Positions 1 to 10,708 of a stretch of 64,000 bases of DNA are shown piece after piece. Origin of the DNA: Bacillus sp. BP-3 (GTDB taxonomy: Bacteria; Bacillota; Bacilli; Bacillales; Bacillaceae_G); NCBI RefSeq assembly GCF_028401955.1, contig NZ_JAQOTJ010000006.1:1-64000 (forward strand). The letters are read 5' to 3'. Within the stretch, counting starts at the first letter, position 1. Every line of letters begins with the position of its first letter. The notes beneath the pieces were generated by a model. It saw only the letters and a list, made by a program, of their open reading frames with translations, was not told the origin of the DNA and searched no databases. A program made the translations under genes and the position numbers.

Positions 1-36
1 GAGCTGACGAATACTAATAGATCGAGGACTTAACCA
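1..36 (+). rRNA. 23S ribosomal RNA, 3' end only
   Basis: The first bases match the conserved 3' end of Bacillus 23S rRNA (…ACTAATAG-TCGAGGACTTAACC). Only the tail lies inside the window; the rest is upstream. The end near base 36 is estimated by comparison with remembered B. subtilis sequence. Confidence 0.9.
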
Positions 37-87
37 TATAATATGAAGCAAATGTTATCTAGTTTTGAAGGAATATACCTTCATAAG

Positions 88-203
88 TCTGGTAATGATG
101 GCAGAGAGGTCACACCCGTTCCCATACCGAACACGGAAGTTAAGCTCTCTAGCGCCGATGGTAGTTGGGACTTTGTCCCTGTGAGAGTAGGACGTTGCCA
201 GGC
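88..203 (+). rRNA. rrf: 5S ribosomal RNA
   Basis: A 116-nt segment with the universal 5S core (GGTCACACCCGTTCCCATAC, CGAACACGGAAGTTAAGC, GAGAGTAGGACG). Its ends TCTGG and CCAGG pair as helix I. It lies about 50 nt after the 23S end, as the last gene of the rRNA operon. No tRNA genes follow. Confidence 0.97.
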
Positions 204-205
204 AA

Positions 206-236
206 AAACCTAAGTCGTTTTGACTTAGGTTTTTTT
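206..236 (+). terminator. rRNA operon terminator
   Basis: Hairpin AAACCTAAGTC / GACTTAGGTTT followed by a T tract directly after 5S rRNA. Confidence 0.93.
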
Positions 237-371
237 GTGTTTCTAAGTTGTTTTTGAATGTAACCCTTCCTATTTATATAGTGAATGGTTATACTGCATA
301 TATTCTCGCATTTCCTCTTTAATTCCCGTCCTTTTTTGCATATTTTTTCGGTTCTTCTTTTTATTATAAGT

Positions 372-417
372 AAAACACGAACGTTATAATGTGATGGGGA
401 AAAAACATTCGATTATT
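372..417 (+). promoter_or_regulatory. Two inverted PurBoxes for the PurR repressor
   Basis: AAAACACGAACGTT at 372-385 and, on the other strand, AATAATCGAATGTTT at 403-417 resemble the B. subtilis PurBox core CGAAC/CGAAT with flanking A/T. They are inverted and separated by about 17 bp, as in known PurR (PRPP-responsive repressor) control regions, and sit just upstream of the -35 of the pur promoter. PurR control is inferred from motif and context; the purR gene is not in this window. Confidence 0.7.
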
Positions 418-419
418 TG

Positions 420-448
420 TTGACATGTTTTAAGAACACCTGTTAATA
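420..448 (+). promoter_or_regulatory. Promoter of the pur operon
   Basis: Perfect -35 TTGACA (420-425), 17-bp spacer and a -10-like TTAATA (443-448; an overlapping TATAAT follows at 447-452). It lies directly downstream of the PurBoxes and about 25 nt before the riboswitch aptamer. Confidence 0.7.
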
Positions 449-475
449 TAATCTTAGAAACAATATTATATCGTA

Positions 476-647
476 CCTCATATAATCGCGGGGATATGGC
501 CTGCAAGTCTCTACCTAACGACCGTTAATCGTTGGACTATGAGGGAAAGTCACTCGGTATTTTTCTATTCACATGAGATACTTATGCCTGAGTAGAGCAC
601 TTTCTCTCATAGTAAAAGGGGAAATGTTCTATATCAGGCTTTTTTTA
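476..647 (+). promoter_or_regulatory. Guanine riboswitch with transcription attenuator upstream of purE
   Basis: The purine aptamer has P1 arms CCTCATA (476-482) and TATGAGG (538-544) and the conserved core AAGTCTCTACC. The specificity base in GGACTATG is C, the guanine/hypoxanthine type (U would mean adenine). The P1 3' strand ACTATGAGGGAAAGT (536-550) can pair with ACTTTCTCTCATAGT (599-613) to form an antiterminator. That competes with a terminator stem GCCTGA-TAGA (from 586) / TCTATATCAGGC (to 639) followed by seven T. Ligand binding should hold P1, release the terminator and switch the pur operon off. Confidence 0.93.
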
Positions 648-669
648 TTTGAATCGGGGGGATTCTAAT

Positions 670-1155
670 ATGAAACCACTAGTTGGGATCATTATGGGAA
701 GCACGTCAGACTGGGAAACAATGAAGTATGCTTGTGAAATATTAGAAGAATTAAATATTCCGTATGAGAAGAAAGTTGTATCGGCTCATCGGACTCCAGA
801 TTATATGTTTGAATATGCAGAAACAGCTCGTGAACGTGGGTTAAAAGTTATTATTGCTGGAGCAGGTGGAGCCGCTCATTTACCAGGAATGGTTGCTGCA
901 AAAACAAATATTCCTGTCATCGGTGTTCCTGTTCAGTCGAAAGCGTTAAACGGTTTAGATTCGTTACTATCTATTGTTCAAATGCCAGGAGGTGTACCAG
1001 TTGCGACTGTCGCGATTGGAAAAGCCGGGGCGACTAATGCAGGTTTACTTGCCGCACAAATGTTAGGATCGTCTCATGATGATATATACGATGCATTAGA
1101 ACTAAGACGAGAAGCAATTGAAAAAAATGTGCGAGAAGGTAGTGAGCTGCAGTGA
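670..1155 (+). CDS. purE: N5-carboxyaminoimidazole ribonucleotide mutase PurE
   Basis: First gene of the purine operon. Class I PurE (161 aa) converts N5-CAIR, made by PurK, to CAIR in IMP synthesis. The N-terminal GSTSD loop (about residues 10-14), the SAHRTP motif with the catalytic His (about 38-43) and the [11 protein letters not shown] loop are all present, and the length is normal. The ATG at 670 was chosen because a GGGGGG ribosome binding site lies 9 nt upstream and the protein then starts with the usual MKPLVG. An in-frame TTG at 649 lies inside the riboswitch terminator and is unlikely. The stop overlaps the purK start. Confidence 0.97.
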   Translation: MKPLVGIIMGSTSDWETMKYACEILEELNIPYEKKVVSAHRTPDYMFEYAETARERGLKVIIAGAGGAAHLPGMVAAKTNIPVIGVPVQSKALNGLDSLLSIVQMPGGVPVATVAIGKAGATNAGLLAAQMLGSSHDDIYDALELRREAIEKNVREGSELQ

Positions 1156-2303
1156 TAAAAACGATCTTACCTGGACAAATGATTGGTATTATTGGCGGAG
1201 GACAGCTTGGCAGAATGATGGCGATTGCTGCAAAAGAAATGGGATATAAAATTGCAGTATTAGATCCAGCAAAGTCTTCATCGTGTGCACAAGTTGCCGA
1301 CATTGAAATTGTGGCACCGTACGATGATTTGAAAGCGATTCATTATTTAGCAGAGATAAGCGATGTTGTAACATATGAATTTGAGAATATTGATTATAAC
1401 TGCCTACAGTGGCTTGAAAAGCATGCGTATTTACCGCAAGGCAGTCAGTTATTATATACAACGCAAAACCGTTATACAGAAAAAAATGCAATTGTGAAAG
1501 CGGGTTTACCAGTAGCGCCTTACAGACTCGTTCAGAAGCAAGAAGACCTTTTAGAGGCAGTTGCTGAATTTTCCTTTCCCTGCGTGTTGAAGACAACAAC
1601 AGGAGGATATGATGGGAAAGGGCAAGTTGTCCTAAAAAGTGAAGCTGATGTTGCGAAAGCGATGGAACTTGTTAATCAAGCTGAATGCATTTTAGAGAAG
1701 TGGGTTTTATTTGAAAAAGAAATTTCCGTCATTGTTACACGTAGTGTAAATGGTGAAACGAAAGTATTCCCAGTAGCCGAAAATATTCATGTGAATAATA
1801 TTTTACACGAATCAATCGTTCCGGCTCGTATTCCACATGCGTTATCACAACAAGGTATTCAATATGCAGAAAGATTAGCGGATGAGTTAAAACTGGTGGG
1901 AACACTAGCGGTAGAGATGTTTGCTACAGCAAATGGTGACATTTATATCAATGAGTTAGCACCAAGACCGCACAATTCTGGGCACTATACAATTGATGCT
2001 TGTGAAATCAGTCAATTCGGACAACATATCCGAGCAATCTGTAATTTACCTCTTGGAGAAACAATTTTGCTAAAACCAGTTGTCATGGTAAACATTTTAG
2101 GCGAACATATAGAAGGAGTCCTAAAGCAAGTGAATAGATTAACCGGGTGTTACTTGCATTTATATGGAAAAGAAGAAGCAAAAACGCAGCGTAAAATGGG
2201 GCATCTAAATATTTTAAACGAAAATATTGAAGACGCTCTAGAAAAAGCGCAAAGTTTGCATATTTGGGACCATCAAGAACAACTGTTGGAGGGAAAAAGA
2301 TGA
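1152..2303 (+). CDS. purK: N5-carboxyaminoimidazole ribonucleotide synthase PurK
   Basis: ATP-grasp enzyme (383 aa) that carboxylates AIR with bicarbonate and ATP to N5-CAIR, the substrate of PurE. The N-terminal nucleotide-binding motif [13 protein letters not shown] (about residues 11-23), the central ATP-grasp glycine loop [11 protein letters not shown] and the [11 protein letters not shown] segment are present. The GTG start overlaps the purE stop (GTGA), which suggests translational coupling, and purB overlaps its stop. The length is normal. Confidence 0.96.
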   Translation: MIKTILPGQMIGIIGGGQLGRMMAIAAKEMGYKIAVLDPAKSSSCAQVADIEIVAPYDDLKAIHYLAEISDVVTYEFENIDYNCLQWLEKHAYLPQGSQLLYTTQNRYTEKNAIVKAGLPVAPYRLVQKQEDLLEAVAEFSFPCVLKTTTGGYDGKGQVVLKSEADVAKAMELVNQAECILEKWVLFEKEISVIVTRSVNGETKVFPVAENIHVNNILHESIVPARIPHALSQQGIQYAERLADELKLVGTLAVEMFATANGDIYINELAPRPHNSGHYTIDACEISQFGQHIRAICNLPLGETILLKPVVMVNILGEHIEGVLKQVNRLTGCYLHLYGKEEAKTQRKMGHLNILNENIEDALEKAQSLHIWDHQEQLLEGKR

Positions 2304-3601
2304 TTAGTCGTTATACACGCCCTGAGATGGGTGCGATTTGGACGGAAGAAAACAAATTTAAAGCATGGTTAGAAGTTGAAATCTTAGCTTGTGAAGCATG
2401 GGCTGAGCTTGGCGATATTCCGAAAGAAGATGTGAAAAAGCTTCGTGAAAATGCATCTTTCGATATTGATCGTATTTATGAAATTGAACAAGAAACGCGT
2501 CATGATGTTGTAGCATTTACGCGTGCAGTATCTGAAACACCCACACTCGGTGAAGAACGTAAATGGGTACATTACGGCTTAACATCTACAGACGTAGTAG
2601 ATACGGCTTTATCTTATATCTTAAAACAAGCAAATGAAATTCTACTAAACGACTTAGAAAATTTCATTATTATTTTAGCTAACAAAGCAAAAGAACATAA
2701 ATACACAATTATGATGGGAAGAACGCACGGTGTTCATGCAGAACCAACAACATTTGGTTTAAAACTTGGTCTTTGGTATGAAGAAATGAAACGTAACTTA
2801 GAACGTTTTAAACAAGCAGCTGATACAGTTCGCGTTGGTAAATTGTCTGGTGCAGTTGGTACATTCGCGAACATTAATCCATTCGTAGAAAAATATGTTT
2901 GTGAAAACTTAGGGTTAGAAGCAGCGCCGATTTCAACACAAACATTGCAACGTGATCGTCATGCACATTACATGTCAACACTTGCATTAATCGCAACATC
3001 TATTGAGAAAATGGCAGTTGAGATTCGCGGCCTGCAAAAGAGTGAAACACGTGAAGTGGAAGAGTCTTTTGCGAAAGGACAAAAAGGTTCTTCTGCAATG
3101 CCACATAAACGAAATCCAATTGGTTCTGAAAATATGACTGGTTTAGCTCGTGTTATCCGTGGTTATATGATGACATCTTACGAGAATGTTCCATTATGGC
3201 ATGAACGTGATATTTCACATTCATCTGCGGAACGTATTATTTTACCAGATGCAACGATTGCATTAAATTACATGTTAAATCGCTTTGGTAATATCGTGAA
3301 AAACTTAACGGTATTCCCAGAAAACATGAAACGCAATATGACACGAACATATGGTTTAATTTATTCTCAGCGCGTAATGCTTACGTTAATCGACAAAGGT
3401 ATGGTACGTGAAGAAGCTTATGATATCGTACAGCCTAAAGCGATGGAAGCGTGGGAAACACAAGTACAGTTTAAAGAGCTTGTAGAAGCTGACGAGCGTA
3501 TTACAAGCAAATTAACACAAGAAGAAATCAATGAATGTTTCAACTATGAACATCACCTGCAACATGTTGATACAATTTTTGAACGTCTTGGCTTAAACTG
3601 A
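2300..3601 (+). CDS. purB: Adenylosuccinate lyase PurB
   Basis: Fumarase/aspartase-superfamily lyase (433 aa) acting twice in purine synthesis: it cleaves SAICAR to AICAR and adenylosuccinate to AMP, releasing fumarate. The signature loop [11 protein letters not shown] with the catalytic serine is near residues 262-272, and TSTDVVDTA is near the N terminus. The ATG at 2300 overlaps the purK stop (ATGA) and has GGAGGG 8-9 nt upstream; start codons further upstream lie in purK. It is followed by a perfect intercistronic hairpin. Confidence 0.97.
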   Translation: MISRYTRPEMGAIWTEENKFKAWLEVEILACEAWAELGDIPKEDVKKLRENASFDIDRIYEIEQETRHDVVAFTRAVSETPTLGEERKWVHYGLTSTDVVDTALSYILKQANEILLNDLENFIIILANKAKEHKYTIMMGRTHGVHAEPTTFGLKLGLWYEEMKRNLERFKQAADTVRVGKLSGAVGTFANINPFVEKYVCENLGLEAAPISTQTLQRDRHAHYMSTLALIATSIEKMAVEIRGLQKSETREVEESFAKGQKGSSAMPHKRNPIGSENMTGLARVIRGYMMTSYENVPLWHERDISHSSAERIILPDATIALNYMLNRFGNIVKNLTVFPENMKRNMTRTYGLIYSQRVMLTLIDKGMVREEAYDIVQPKAMEAWETQVQFKELVEADERITSKLTQEEINECFNYEHHLQHVDTIFERLGLN

Positions 3602-3610
3602 TAATTTTAT

Positions 3611-3640
3611 ATGGCACAGAATCATTTCATTCTGTGCCAT
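3611..3640 (+). terminator. Intercistronic hairpin between purB and purC
   Basis: Perfect 12-bp stem ATGGCACAGAAT / ATTCTGTGCCAT with a 6-nt loop, but only a weak T-rich tail (TCTTTAT). It may be a partial terminator or an mRNA processing/stability element, because purC lacks an obvious promoter of its own. Confidence 0.6.
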
Positions 3641-3690
3641 TCTTTATAAACATACTATTCACATTTTTCAAACTACAGGGGGCTTGCGAA

Positions 3691-4410
3691 ATGCAAAAGC
3701 TAGAATTGCTGTATGAAGGTAAAGCAAAAAGAATTTATCGTACAGATTCAGCAGATATGGTTTGGGTAGAGTATAAAGATAGTGCTACTGCTTTCAATGG
3801 GGAAAAGAAAGCGACGATTACAGGAAAAGGTCGTCTGAACAATGAGATTACAACTCTTTTATTCAGAAAGTTACAAGAAGTGGGAATTAAAACACACTTT
3901 GTTGAGAAAATATCAGAAACAGAGCAAATTGTAAAAAAAGTAAGCATTATTCCATTAGAAGTTGTCACAAGAAATGTGATTGCGGGTAGTCTTTCAAAAC
4001 GACTAGGTATGGAAGAAGGTACTGTACTTACAACACCAATCGTCGAATTTTACTACAAAGATGATGATTTAGGAGATCCTCTTGTAATAGATGATCATAT
4101 TCGTGTACTAAACGTTGCAACACCAGAGCAAGTAAGTATATTACGAGAAAAAGCTCTACAAATCAATCAAGTATTGATTGAGTATTTCGCAAGCTGTCGT
4201 GTAAGGTTAATAGATTTTAAATTAGAGTTCGGTGTAACAGAAGAGGGAGAAATTTTATTAGCGGACGAGATTTCACCAGATACATGTCGTTTATGGGATG
4301 AAACGAGCAATGAAAAATTTGATAAAGATGTATTTCGCCGCGATCTTGGTAATTTAACAGATGCTTATGAAGAGATTTTAAAACGATTAGGGGGAGCTTC
4401 ACATGTATAA
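3691..4410 (+). CDS. purC: SAICAR synthetase PurC
   Basis: Phosphoribosylaminoimidazole-succinocarboxamide synthase (239 aa) joins CAIR and aspartate using ATP. The start LLYEGKAKRIY, the segment EVVTRNVIAGSLSKR and the signature LIDFKLEFG are present. The ATG at 3691 follows an AGGGGGC ribosome binding site and gives the family's usual N terminus. An upstream extension to 3634 would cover the intercistronic region and was rejected. The stop lies inside purS (8-nt overlap). Confidence 0.96.
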   Translation: MQKLELLYEGKAKRIYRTDSADMVWVEYKDSATAFNGEKKATITGKGRLNNEITTLLFRKLQEVGIKTHFVEKISETEQIVKKVSIIPLEVVTRNVIAGSLSKRLGMEEGTVLTTPIVEFYYKDDDLGDPLVIDDHIRVLNVATPEQVSILREKALQINQVLIEYFASCRVRLIDFKLEFGVTEEGEILLADEISPDTCRLWDETSNEKFDKDVFRRDLGNLTDAYEEILKRLGGASHV

Positions 4411-4657
4411 AGTAAAGGTATATGTCACGTTAAGAGAAAGTGTATTAGATCCACAAGGAACAGCAGTAAAAGGAGCACTTCATAGTCTTTCCTTTACAGA
4501 AGTACAAGATGTTCGTATTGGTAAATATATGGAACTAACAATTGATAAATCAGTTACAGATATTGATGCAATGGTAAAAGAAATGTGCGAAAAATTATTA
4601 ACGAATGTAGTGATTGAAGATTATCGCTATGAAGTTGAGGAGGTTGTCGCGCAGTGA
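4403..4657 (+). CDS. purS: FGAM synthase small subunit PurS
   Basis: 84-aa subunit of the three-part formylglycinamidine synthase (PurS-PurQ-PurL) of Gram-positive bacteria. PurS dimers bridge PurQ and PurL for ammonia channeling. The start [18 protein letters not shown] and the [14 protein letters not shown] segment are typical. The ATG overlaps the purC end and GGGGGAG lies just upstream. The stop overlaps the purQ start. Confidence 0.96.
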   Translation: MYKVKVYVTLRESVLDPQGTAVKGALHSLSFTEVQDVRIGKYMELTIDKSVTDIDAMVKEMCEKLLTNVVIEDYRYEVEEVVAQ

Positions 4658-5337
4658 AATTTGCCGTAATCGTTTTTCCAGGTTCGAATTGTGACGTAGA
4701 TATGTTTCATGCAATTAAAGATGAGCTTGGCCAAGATGTAGACTACGTTTGGCATAGTGAAGAAAACTTAGATCAGTACGATGCAATTTTACTACCAGGT
4801 GGTTTCTCTTACGGAGATTACCTTCGCTGCGGAGCAATTTCCCGCTTTGCAAATGCAATGAAAGGTGTACAAAAAGCAGCTGAAGCAGGAAAACCAATCT
4901 TAGGTGTATGTAACGGATTTCAAATTTTAGTAGAGTCTGGACTGTTACCAGGCGCATTAATTCGCAATAAAAACTTAAAGTTCATGTGCCGTACTGTTCA
5001 GCTTCGTGTTGAAAATAATACAACAATGTTTACATCACAATATGAGAAAGATGAAATGATCGATATTCCGATCGCTCATGGTGAAGGAAACTACTACTGT
5101 GATGAAACAACATTGAAACAGTTAGAAGAAAATAATCAAATTGTCTTCCGTTATGTAGACAATCCAAACGGAAGCGTTTCAGATATTGCAGGGATTGTAA
5201 ATGAGCAAGGAAATGTACTTGGTATGATGCCGCATCCAGAGCGTGCTGTTGATGATTTACTTGGAGGAGCGGATGGTCTAAAAGTATTTCAATCTATTTT
5301 GAAACATTGGAGGGAAACATATGTCGTTACTGCTTGA
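4654..5337 (+). CDS. purQ: FGAM synthase glutaminase subunit PurQ
   Basis: Class I glutamine amidotransferase (227 aa) that releases ammonia from glutamine for PurL. The nucleophile motif GVCNGFQ (Cys near residue 86), the [13 protein letters not shown] oxyanion region and the C-terminal [10 protein letters not shown] with the catalytic His and Glu are intact. The GTG start at 4654 overlaps the purS stop (GTGA), with GGAGG upstream. Its 3' end overlaps purL by 17 nt. Confidence 0.96.
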   Translation: MKFAVIVFPGSNCDVDMFHAIKDELGQDVDYVWHSEENLDQYDAILLPGGFSYGDYLRCGAISRFANAMKGVQKAAEAGKPILGVCNGFQILVESGLLPGALIRNKNLKFMCRTVQLRVENNTTMFTSQYEKDEMIDIPIAHGEGNYYCDETTLKQLEENNQIVFRYVDNPNGSVSDIAGIVNEQGNVLGMMPHPERAVDDLLGGADGLKVFQSILKHWRETYVVTA

Positions 5338-7540
5338 ACCAAATCCAACTCAAATTAAAGAACAACGCATTTATGCGGAAATGGGATTAACAGACGAAGA
5401 GTTTGCCATGGTTGAAAAGATTTTAGGCCGCTTGCCAAACTATACAGAAACAGGATTGTTCTCTGTTATGTGGTCAGAGCATTGTAGCTATAAAAATTCA
5501 AAGCCAGTTCTTCGTAAGTTTCCAACGACTGGTGAACGTGTACTGCAAGGTCCTGGTGAAGGCGCTGGAATCGTAGATATCGGTGATAATCAAGCGGTAG
5601 TATTTAAGATGGAAAGTCATAACCATCCATCTGCAATTGAACCGTATCAAGGTGCAGCGACAGGGGTTGGCGGTATTATCCGTGATGTGTTTTCTATGGG
5701 AGCACGTCCAATTGCTATGTTAAATTCACTTCGCTTCGGTGAGCTACAATCACCGCGCGTAAAATATTTATTTGAAGAAGTTGTAGCGGGTATTGCAGGA
5801 TACGGTAACTGCATCGGTATTCCAACTGTTGGCGGAGAAGTACAGTTCGACCCATGCTATGAAGGAAATCCGCTTGTAAACGCAATGTGCGTTGGATTAA
5901 TTAACCATGAAGATATTAAAAAAGGGCAAGCACACGGTGCTGGTAATACAGTCATGTATGTTGGAGCAGCAACAGGTCGCGACGGTATTCACGGTGCAAC
6001 ATTTGCGTCAGAAGAGCTATCTGAGGATTCCGATGCAAAACGCCCAGCGGTGCAAGTAGGCGATCCATTTATGGAGAAGCTTTTAATTGAAGCATGCTTA
6101 GAATTAATCAAATCTGATGCACTTGTCGGCATTCAAGATATGGGAGCGGCAGGATTAACATCATCTTCTGCAGAGATGGCAAGTAAAGCAGGTATGGGTA
6201 TTGAAATGTATTTAGATGATGTACCGCAGCGTGAAACAGGCATGACACCGTACGAGATGATGCTTTCAGAATCACAAGAACGTATGTTAATCGTCGTGAA
6301 AAAAGGTAGAGAACAAGAGATTGTAGAGCTATTTGAAAAATATGGCCTTGCAGCAGTAGTAATGGGAAAAGTAACAGAAGATAAAATGCTTCGTTTATTC
6401 CATAAAGGGGAAATGGTTGCGGAAGTGCCAGCTGATGCATTAGCAGAGGAAGCACCAGTTTATCATAAGCCTTCAAAAGAGGCTGCGTATTTTGCAGAGT
6501 TCCAACAAATGAAGATGGAAACACCAAAAGTGGAAAATTATAAAGAAACATTACTATCTTTATTGCAACAACCAACGATTGCAAGTAAAGAGTGGGTATA
6601 TGATCAATACGATTACCAAGTACGTACAAGTACAGTTGTTACACCAGGGTCTGACGCAGCGGTTATTCGTGTTCGCGGAACAAATAAAGCATTAGCGATG
6701 ACAACGGATTGTAACTCTCGCTACATTTATTTAGACCCAGAAGTAGGCGGGAAAATTGCTGTAGCAGAAGCAGCTCGTAATATTGTATGTTCTGGCGGTG
6801 AGCCGCTTGCAATTACAGATTGCTTAAACTTTGGTAACCCTGAAAAGCCAGAAATCTTTTGGCAAATTGAGAAGTCAGTAGATGGAATGAGTGAAGCATG
6901 CCGTACGTTAAATACTCCTGTTATTGGTGGAAACGTATCAATGTACAATGAACGCAGTGGGGAAGCAGTATACCCAACACCAACTGTTGGTATGGTTGGA
7001 CTTGTGCATGATGTAAAGCATGTAACAACGCAAGAGTTCAAGCAAGCTGGTGACCTCGTTTATGTAATCGGTGAAACGAAAGCAGAGTTTGGTGGTAGTG
7101 AATTGCAAAAGATGGTGCACGGGGAGATTTTCGGTCAGGCACCAAGCATCGATTTAGAAGTAGAAGAAAAACGTCAACAGCAATTATTAGTAGCGATTCA
7201 AGAGGGACTTGTACAATCAGCGCATGACGTTGCAGAAGGCGGATTAGCAGTTGCTTTCGCAGAAAGTGCAATGGGGGCAAACGGATTAGGTGCAGACGTG
7301 AAGTTGGCTGGAGAAGCGACAGCAATGTTATTTGCAGAATCACAATCTCGCTTTGTTGTTACAGTAACACGCGAGCAAAAAGAAGCGTTTGAAAATATGG
7401 TAGACGCACTTTGTGTTGGGGAAGTAACAAATACAAATCAATTAATAATTCGTAATGAAGAAAAAGAAGTGTTGCTTACAGCGGATGTTGATGAAATGAG
7501 AACGGCTTGGAAAGGGGCTATTCCATGCTTAATGAAATAA
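5321..7540 (+). CDS. purL: FGAM synthase large subunit PurL
   Basis: Small-type PurL (739 aa) converts FGAR, ATP and ammonia from PurQ to FGAM. Visible features are [15 protein letters not shown] near residues 46-60, [30 protein letters not shown], and the second half with [17 protein letters not shown], a tandem AIRS-like fold. The ATG at 5321 is preceded by GGAGGG. It overlaps both purQ and purF, which fits tight co-translation of the complex. Confidence 0.97.
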   Translation: MSLLLEPNPTQIKEQRIYAEMGLTDEEFAMVEKILGRLPNYTETGLFSVMWSEHCSYKNSKPVLRKFPTTGERVLQGPGEGAGIVDIGDNQAVVFKMESHNHPSAIEPYQGAATGVGGIIRDVFSMGARPIAMLNSLRFGELQSPRVKYLFEEVVAGIAGYGNCIGIPTVGGEVQFDPCYEGNPLVNAMCVGLINHEDIKKGQAHGAGNTVMYVGAATGRDGIHGATFASEELSEDSDAKRPAVQVGDPFMEKLLIEACLELIKSDALVGIQDMGAAGLTSSSAEMASKAGMGIEMYLDDVPQRETGMTPYEMMLSESQERMLIVVKKGREQEIVELFEKYGLAAVVMGKVTEDKMLRLFHKGEMVAEVPADALAEEAPVYHKPSKEAAYFAEFQQMKMETPKVENYKETLLSLLQQPTIASKEWVYDQYDYQVRTSTVVTPGSDAAVIRVRGTNKALAMTTDCNSRYIYLDPEVGGKIAVAEAARNIVCSGGEPLAITDCLNFGNPEKPEIFWQIEKSVDGMSEACRTLNTPVIGGNVSMYNERSGEAVYPTPTVGMVGLVHDVKHVTTQEFKQAGDLVYVIGETKAEFGGSELQKMVHGEIFGQAPSIDLEVEEKRQQQLLVAIQEGLVQSAHDVAEGGLAVAFAESAMGANGLGADVKLAGEATAMLFAESQSRFVVTVTREQKEAFENMVDALCVGEVTNTNQLIIRNEEKEVLLTADVDEMRTAWKGAIPCLMK

Positions 7541-8940
7541 AGGGGCTAAATGAAGAATGCGGCGTTTTCGGAATTTGGGGGCATGAAAATGCAGCACAAG
7601 TTGCGTATTATGGGTTGCATAGCTTGCAGCACCGTGGTCAAGAAGGCGCTGGCATTGTTGTAAATAATGGGGAGAAAATCACTGGTCATAGAGGGCTTGG
7701 TTTAATATCAGAAGTGTTTTCACGCGGTGAGTTAGATGGTTTAAACGGAAAATCAGCGATTGGGCACGTTCGTTATGCAACAGCAGGCGGCGCAGAAGTT
7801 GCGAATGTTCAACCACTGTTATTTCGTTTTTCAGACCATAGTATGGCACTAGCTCATAACGGTAATTTAATTAATGCTAAAATGCTTCGCCGTGAATTAG
7901 AGGCAGAGGGAAGTATTTTTCAAACAAGTTCGGATACAGAAGTATTACTTCATCTAATTAAACGCAATACAAAAGGTACATTAATTGAAAGTGTAAAAGA
8001 TGCATTAAACAAAGTAAAAGGTGCTTTTGCCTATTTATTATTAACAGGAAACGAAATGATTGTTGCATTAGATCCAAATGGATTCCGCCCGCTTTCGATT
8101 GGAAAGATGGGAGATGCATACGTTGTAGCATCTGAAACATGTGCCTTTGATGTAGTTGGGGCAACATACATTCGGGATGTAGAGCCTGGAGAATTACTTA
8201 TCATAAATGATGAAGGAATTCATGCAGATCGTTTTACAAATGATGTAGAACATGCCATTTGCAGCATGGAGTACATTTACTTTGCGCGTCCTGATTCAAA
8301 CATTGCTGGTGTTAACGTTCATGCAGCACGTAAAAATATGGGGAAATTGTTAGCAAAGGAAGCTCCGGTTGAAGCAGATGTTGTAACTGGTGTACCTGAT
8401 TCTAGTATTTCAGCGGCAATCGGCTATGCAGAAGCAACGGGAATTCCTTATGAGTTAGGGTTAATTAAAAATCGTTATGTTGGACGTACGTTTATTCAAC
8501 CTTCTCAAGAACTGCGTGAACAAGGGGTAAAAATGAAACTTTCAGCAGTACGCGGTGTTGTTGAAGGAAAACGTGTCGTTATGATTGATGACTCTATTGT
8601 GCGTGGTACAACAAGCAAGCGAATTGTTCGTATGCTGCGCGAGGCTGGGGCAACAGAAGTGCATGTAAGAATTGCTTCGCCGCCTCTTAAGTATCCGTGC
8701 TTTTATGGAATTGACATTCAAACAAGAAAAGAATTAATTGCAGCAAATCACTCAATAGAAGAAATCCGTGAAATCATTGGAGCAGACTCTTTAACATTTT
8801 TAAGTGAAGAGAGCTTAATTGATGCAATTGGCCGCCCGTATGAAGGGAAATATGGCGGTTTATGTATGGCTTACTTTAATGGGGATTATCCGACGGCTCT
8901 TTATGATTATGAGCAAGAGCTTTTAGCAAGTATGAAATAA
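7525..8940 (+). CDS. purF: Glutamine PRPP amidotransferase PurF
   Basis: Committed step of purine synthesis: PRPP plus glutamine gives phosphoribosylamine. The N-terminal propeptide (11 residues) ends before Cys12 of CGVFGIWGH, the Ntn-hydrolase nucleophile exposed by self-cleavage. The C-terminal phosphoribosyltransferase domain has the PRPP motif [13 protein letters not shown]. Cysteines placed as for the [4Fe-4S] cluster of B. subtilis-type PurF are seen in PCFYGIDI and GGLCMAYF. The ATG at 7525 has AAAGGGG upstream and gives 471 aa; it lies inside the purL end. An in-frame TTG at 7507 is less likely. Confidence 0.96.
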   Translation: MLNEIKGLNEECGVFGIWGHENAAQVAYYGLHSLQHRGQEGAGIVVNNGEKITGHRGLGLISEVFSRGELDGLNGKSAIGHVRYATAGGAEVANVQPLLFRFSDHSMALAHNGNLINAKMLRRELEAEGSIFQTSSDTEVLLHLIKRNTKGTLIESVKDALNKVKGAFAYLLLTGNEMIVALDPNGFRPLSIGKMGDAYVVASETCAFDVVGATYIRDVEPGELLIINDEGIHADRFTNDVEHAICSMEYIYFARPDSNIAGVNVHAARKNMGKLLAKEAPVEADVVTGVPDSSISAAIGYAEATGIPYELGLIKNRYVGRTFIQPSQELREQGVKMKLSAVRGVVEGKRVVMIDDSIVRGTTSKRIVRMLREAGATEVHVRIASPPLKYPCFYGIDIQTRKELIAANHSIEEIREIIGADSLTFLSEESLIDAIGRPYEGKYGGLCMAYFNGDYPTALYDYEQELLASMK

Positions 8941-8953
8941 AGCACAAGATAGC

Positions 8954-8988
8954 AGCTTCTACTATGTGCTGTGTAGAAGCTCGCTTTT
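8954..8988 (+). terminator. Intercistronic hairpin between purF and purM
   Basis: Perfect 9-bp stem AGCTTCTAC / GTAGAAGCT with a 10-nt loop, then CGCTTTTTCTT. It looks like a rho-independent terminator placed inside the operon, perhaps a partial one that lowers expression of purM onward. Confidence 0.6.
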
Positions 8989-9056
8989 TCTTACAGTTAC
9001 TGCCCAGTAGGCGGGAGAAATTCTTTCAGTATAAAAAGACGAGGTGTATAGAAACG

Positions 9057-10097
9057 ATGGCGAATGCATATAAGCAAGCAGGAGTAGATATTGAAGCTGG
9101 ATATGAATCGGTATCTCGCATGAAAAAACACGTGCAAACAACGATGAGAAAAGAAGTGCTAGGCGGGTTAGGTGGTTTTGGAGGAATGTTTGATCTTTCA
9201 AAATTTGCATTAGAAGAGCCAGTATTAGTATCTGGAACAGATGGTGTAGGAACAAAATTAATGCTCGCTTTCATGATGGACAAACATGACACAATCGGCA
9301 TCGATGCAGTTGCAATGTGTGTAAATGACATTGTTGTGCAAGGGGCAGAGCCGCTCTTTTTCCTTGATTATATTGCTTGCGGTAAGGCAGAACCTAGTAA
9401 AATTGAAAACATCGTCAAAGGAATTGCAGAAGGATGCCGTCAAGCTGGTTGTTCATTAATCGGCGGGGAAACAGCTGAAATGCCGGGGATGTATTCTGAG
9501 GAAGAATACGATTTAGCTGGTTTTACAGTTGGTATTGTTGATAAAAAGAAGATTGTTACAGGACAATCTATTGAAGAGAATCAAGTATTAATCGGACTTG
9601 CTTCTAGCGGAATTCATAGTAATGGCTATTCTCTTGTCCGTAAAGTATTACTAGAGGATGGACAGCTTTCACTTGACCGTATTTATGGTCGTTTAGAACT
9701 ACCACTTGGTGAAGAATTATTAACGCCAACAAAAATTTATGTCAAACCTATTTTAGAACTATTGAAGAAATATAACGTAACTGGTATGGCTCACATTACT
9801 GGCGGTGGATTTATTGAAAATATTCCACGTATGTTGCCAGAAGGTATTGGAGCACAAATTGAACTGGGTTCTTGGACAGTTCATCCAATTTTTGAGTTAC
9901 TGCAAGAAGTTGGTCAATTAAAGAAAGAAGAAATGTTCAATATTTTTAACATGGGTATTGGTATGGTAGTAGCAGTCAAAGAAGAAGATGCAGAAGGTGC
10001 TATGAAACTTCTAGAAGAACACGGGGAAACAGCTCGTATCATCGGACGCACTGTGAAAGGTTCAGGTGTTACTTTCGCTGGAGGAGCAGTACTATGA
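9057..10097 (+). CDS. purM: Phosphoribosylaminoimidazole synthetase PurM
   Basis: AIR synthetase (346 aa) closes the imidazole ring of FGAM using ATP. The N-terminal [47 protein letters not shown] and [19 protein letters not shown] are hallmark segments. The ATG at 9057 gives the conserved [12 protein letters not shown] start and follows GAGGTG. In-frame codons back to 8964 cover the hairpin and were rejected. The stop overlaps the purN ATG (ATGA). Confidence 0.96.
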   Translation: MANAYKQAGVDIEAGYESVSRMKKHVQTTMRKEVLGGLGGFGGMFDLSKFALEEPVLVSGTDGVGTKLMLAFMMDKHDTIGIDAVAMCVNDIVVQGAEPLFFLDYIACGKAEPSKIENIVKGIAEGCRQAGCSLIGGETAEMPGMYSEEEYDLAGFTVGIVDKKKIVTGQSIEENQVLIGLASSGIHSNGYSLVRKVLLEDGQLSLDRIYGRLELPLGEELLTPTKIYVKPILELLKKYNVTGMAHITGGGFIENIPRMLPEGIGAQIELGSWTVHPIFELLQEVGQLKKEEMFNIFNMGIGMVVAVKEEDAEGAMKLLEEHGETARIIGRTVKGSGVTFAGGAVL

Positions 10098-10672
10098 GCC
10101 GTTTAGCAATTTTTGCTTCAGGAAGCGGTTCTAATTTCCAGGCGCTTGTGGATGCAGTAGAAGCTGGAGGGTTAGATGCGCAGCTTAGTTTGCTTGTATG
10201 CGATCAGCCAGGCGCACGTGTTATAGAGCGCGCAAATCATCATCATGTTTCTTGCTTTTCCTTTTCAGCGAAAGCGTATGAATCAAAGGAAGCATTCGAA
10301 CAAGAAATAGTAAAGAAATTGCAAGAATACGAGATTGATTGGATTATTTTAGCGGGGTATATGCGCTTAATTGGTCCGACATTGCTAACTGCTTATGAAG
10401 GGAGAATCGTTAATATTCATCCTTCACTATTGCCAAGCTTTCCTGGAAAAGATGCAGTTGGACAAGCAATTGAATATGGTGTGAAAGTAACAGGTGTTAC
10501 AATTCATTACGTTGATGCAGGGATGGACACTGGGCCAATTATCACACAAGAAGCAGTAACAGTTTCTGAACATGATACACGGGAAAGTTTACAAAAGAAA
10601 ATTCAACTTGTCGAACATAGATTGTACGTGGATACGGTGAAATCTTTATTACATTCTGAAGTAAGGTCATAA
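10094..10672 (+). CDS. purN: Phosphoribosylglycinamide formyltransferase PurN
   Basis: Transfers the formyl group of 10-formyl-tetrahydrofolate to GAR (192 aa). The start [20 protein letters not shown] and the active-site stretch [15 protein letters not shown] (Asn and His), with the Asp in [13 protein letters not shown], are all present. The start overlaps the purM stop. This is the folate-dependent type, not PurT. Confidence 0.96.
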   Translation: MSRLAIFASGSGSNFQALVDAVEAGGLDAQLSLLVCDQPGARVIERANHHHVSCFSFSAKAYESKEAFEQEIVKKLQEYEIDWIILAGYMRLIGPTLLTAYEGRIVNIHPSLLPSFPGKDAVGQAIEYGVKVTGVTIHYVDAGMDTGPIITQEAVTVSEHDTRESLQKKIQLVEHRLYVDTVKSLLHSEVRS

Positions 10673-10708
10673 GAGCAGCAATTTAATACAACTAGGGGTG
10701 GAGAATAA

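Noticed and set aside
237-370. tRNA genes after the 5S rRNA
   Set aside because: No cloverleaf or TTCGAATC-type T-loop is present; the stretch is A/T-rich and followed by the pur control region.
3634-3690. Longer purC reading frame starting at 3634
   Set aside because: It would begin inside the intercistronic hairpin and adds residues unlike the family start; the ATG at 3691 has the proper ribosome binding site.
8964-9056. Longer purM reading frame starting at 8964
   Set aside because: The extension covers the purF-purM hairpin and is not part of the conserved protein.
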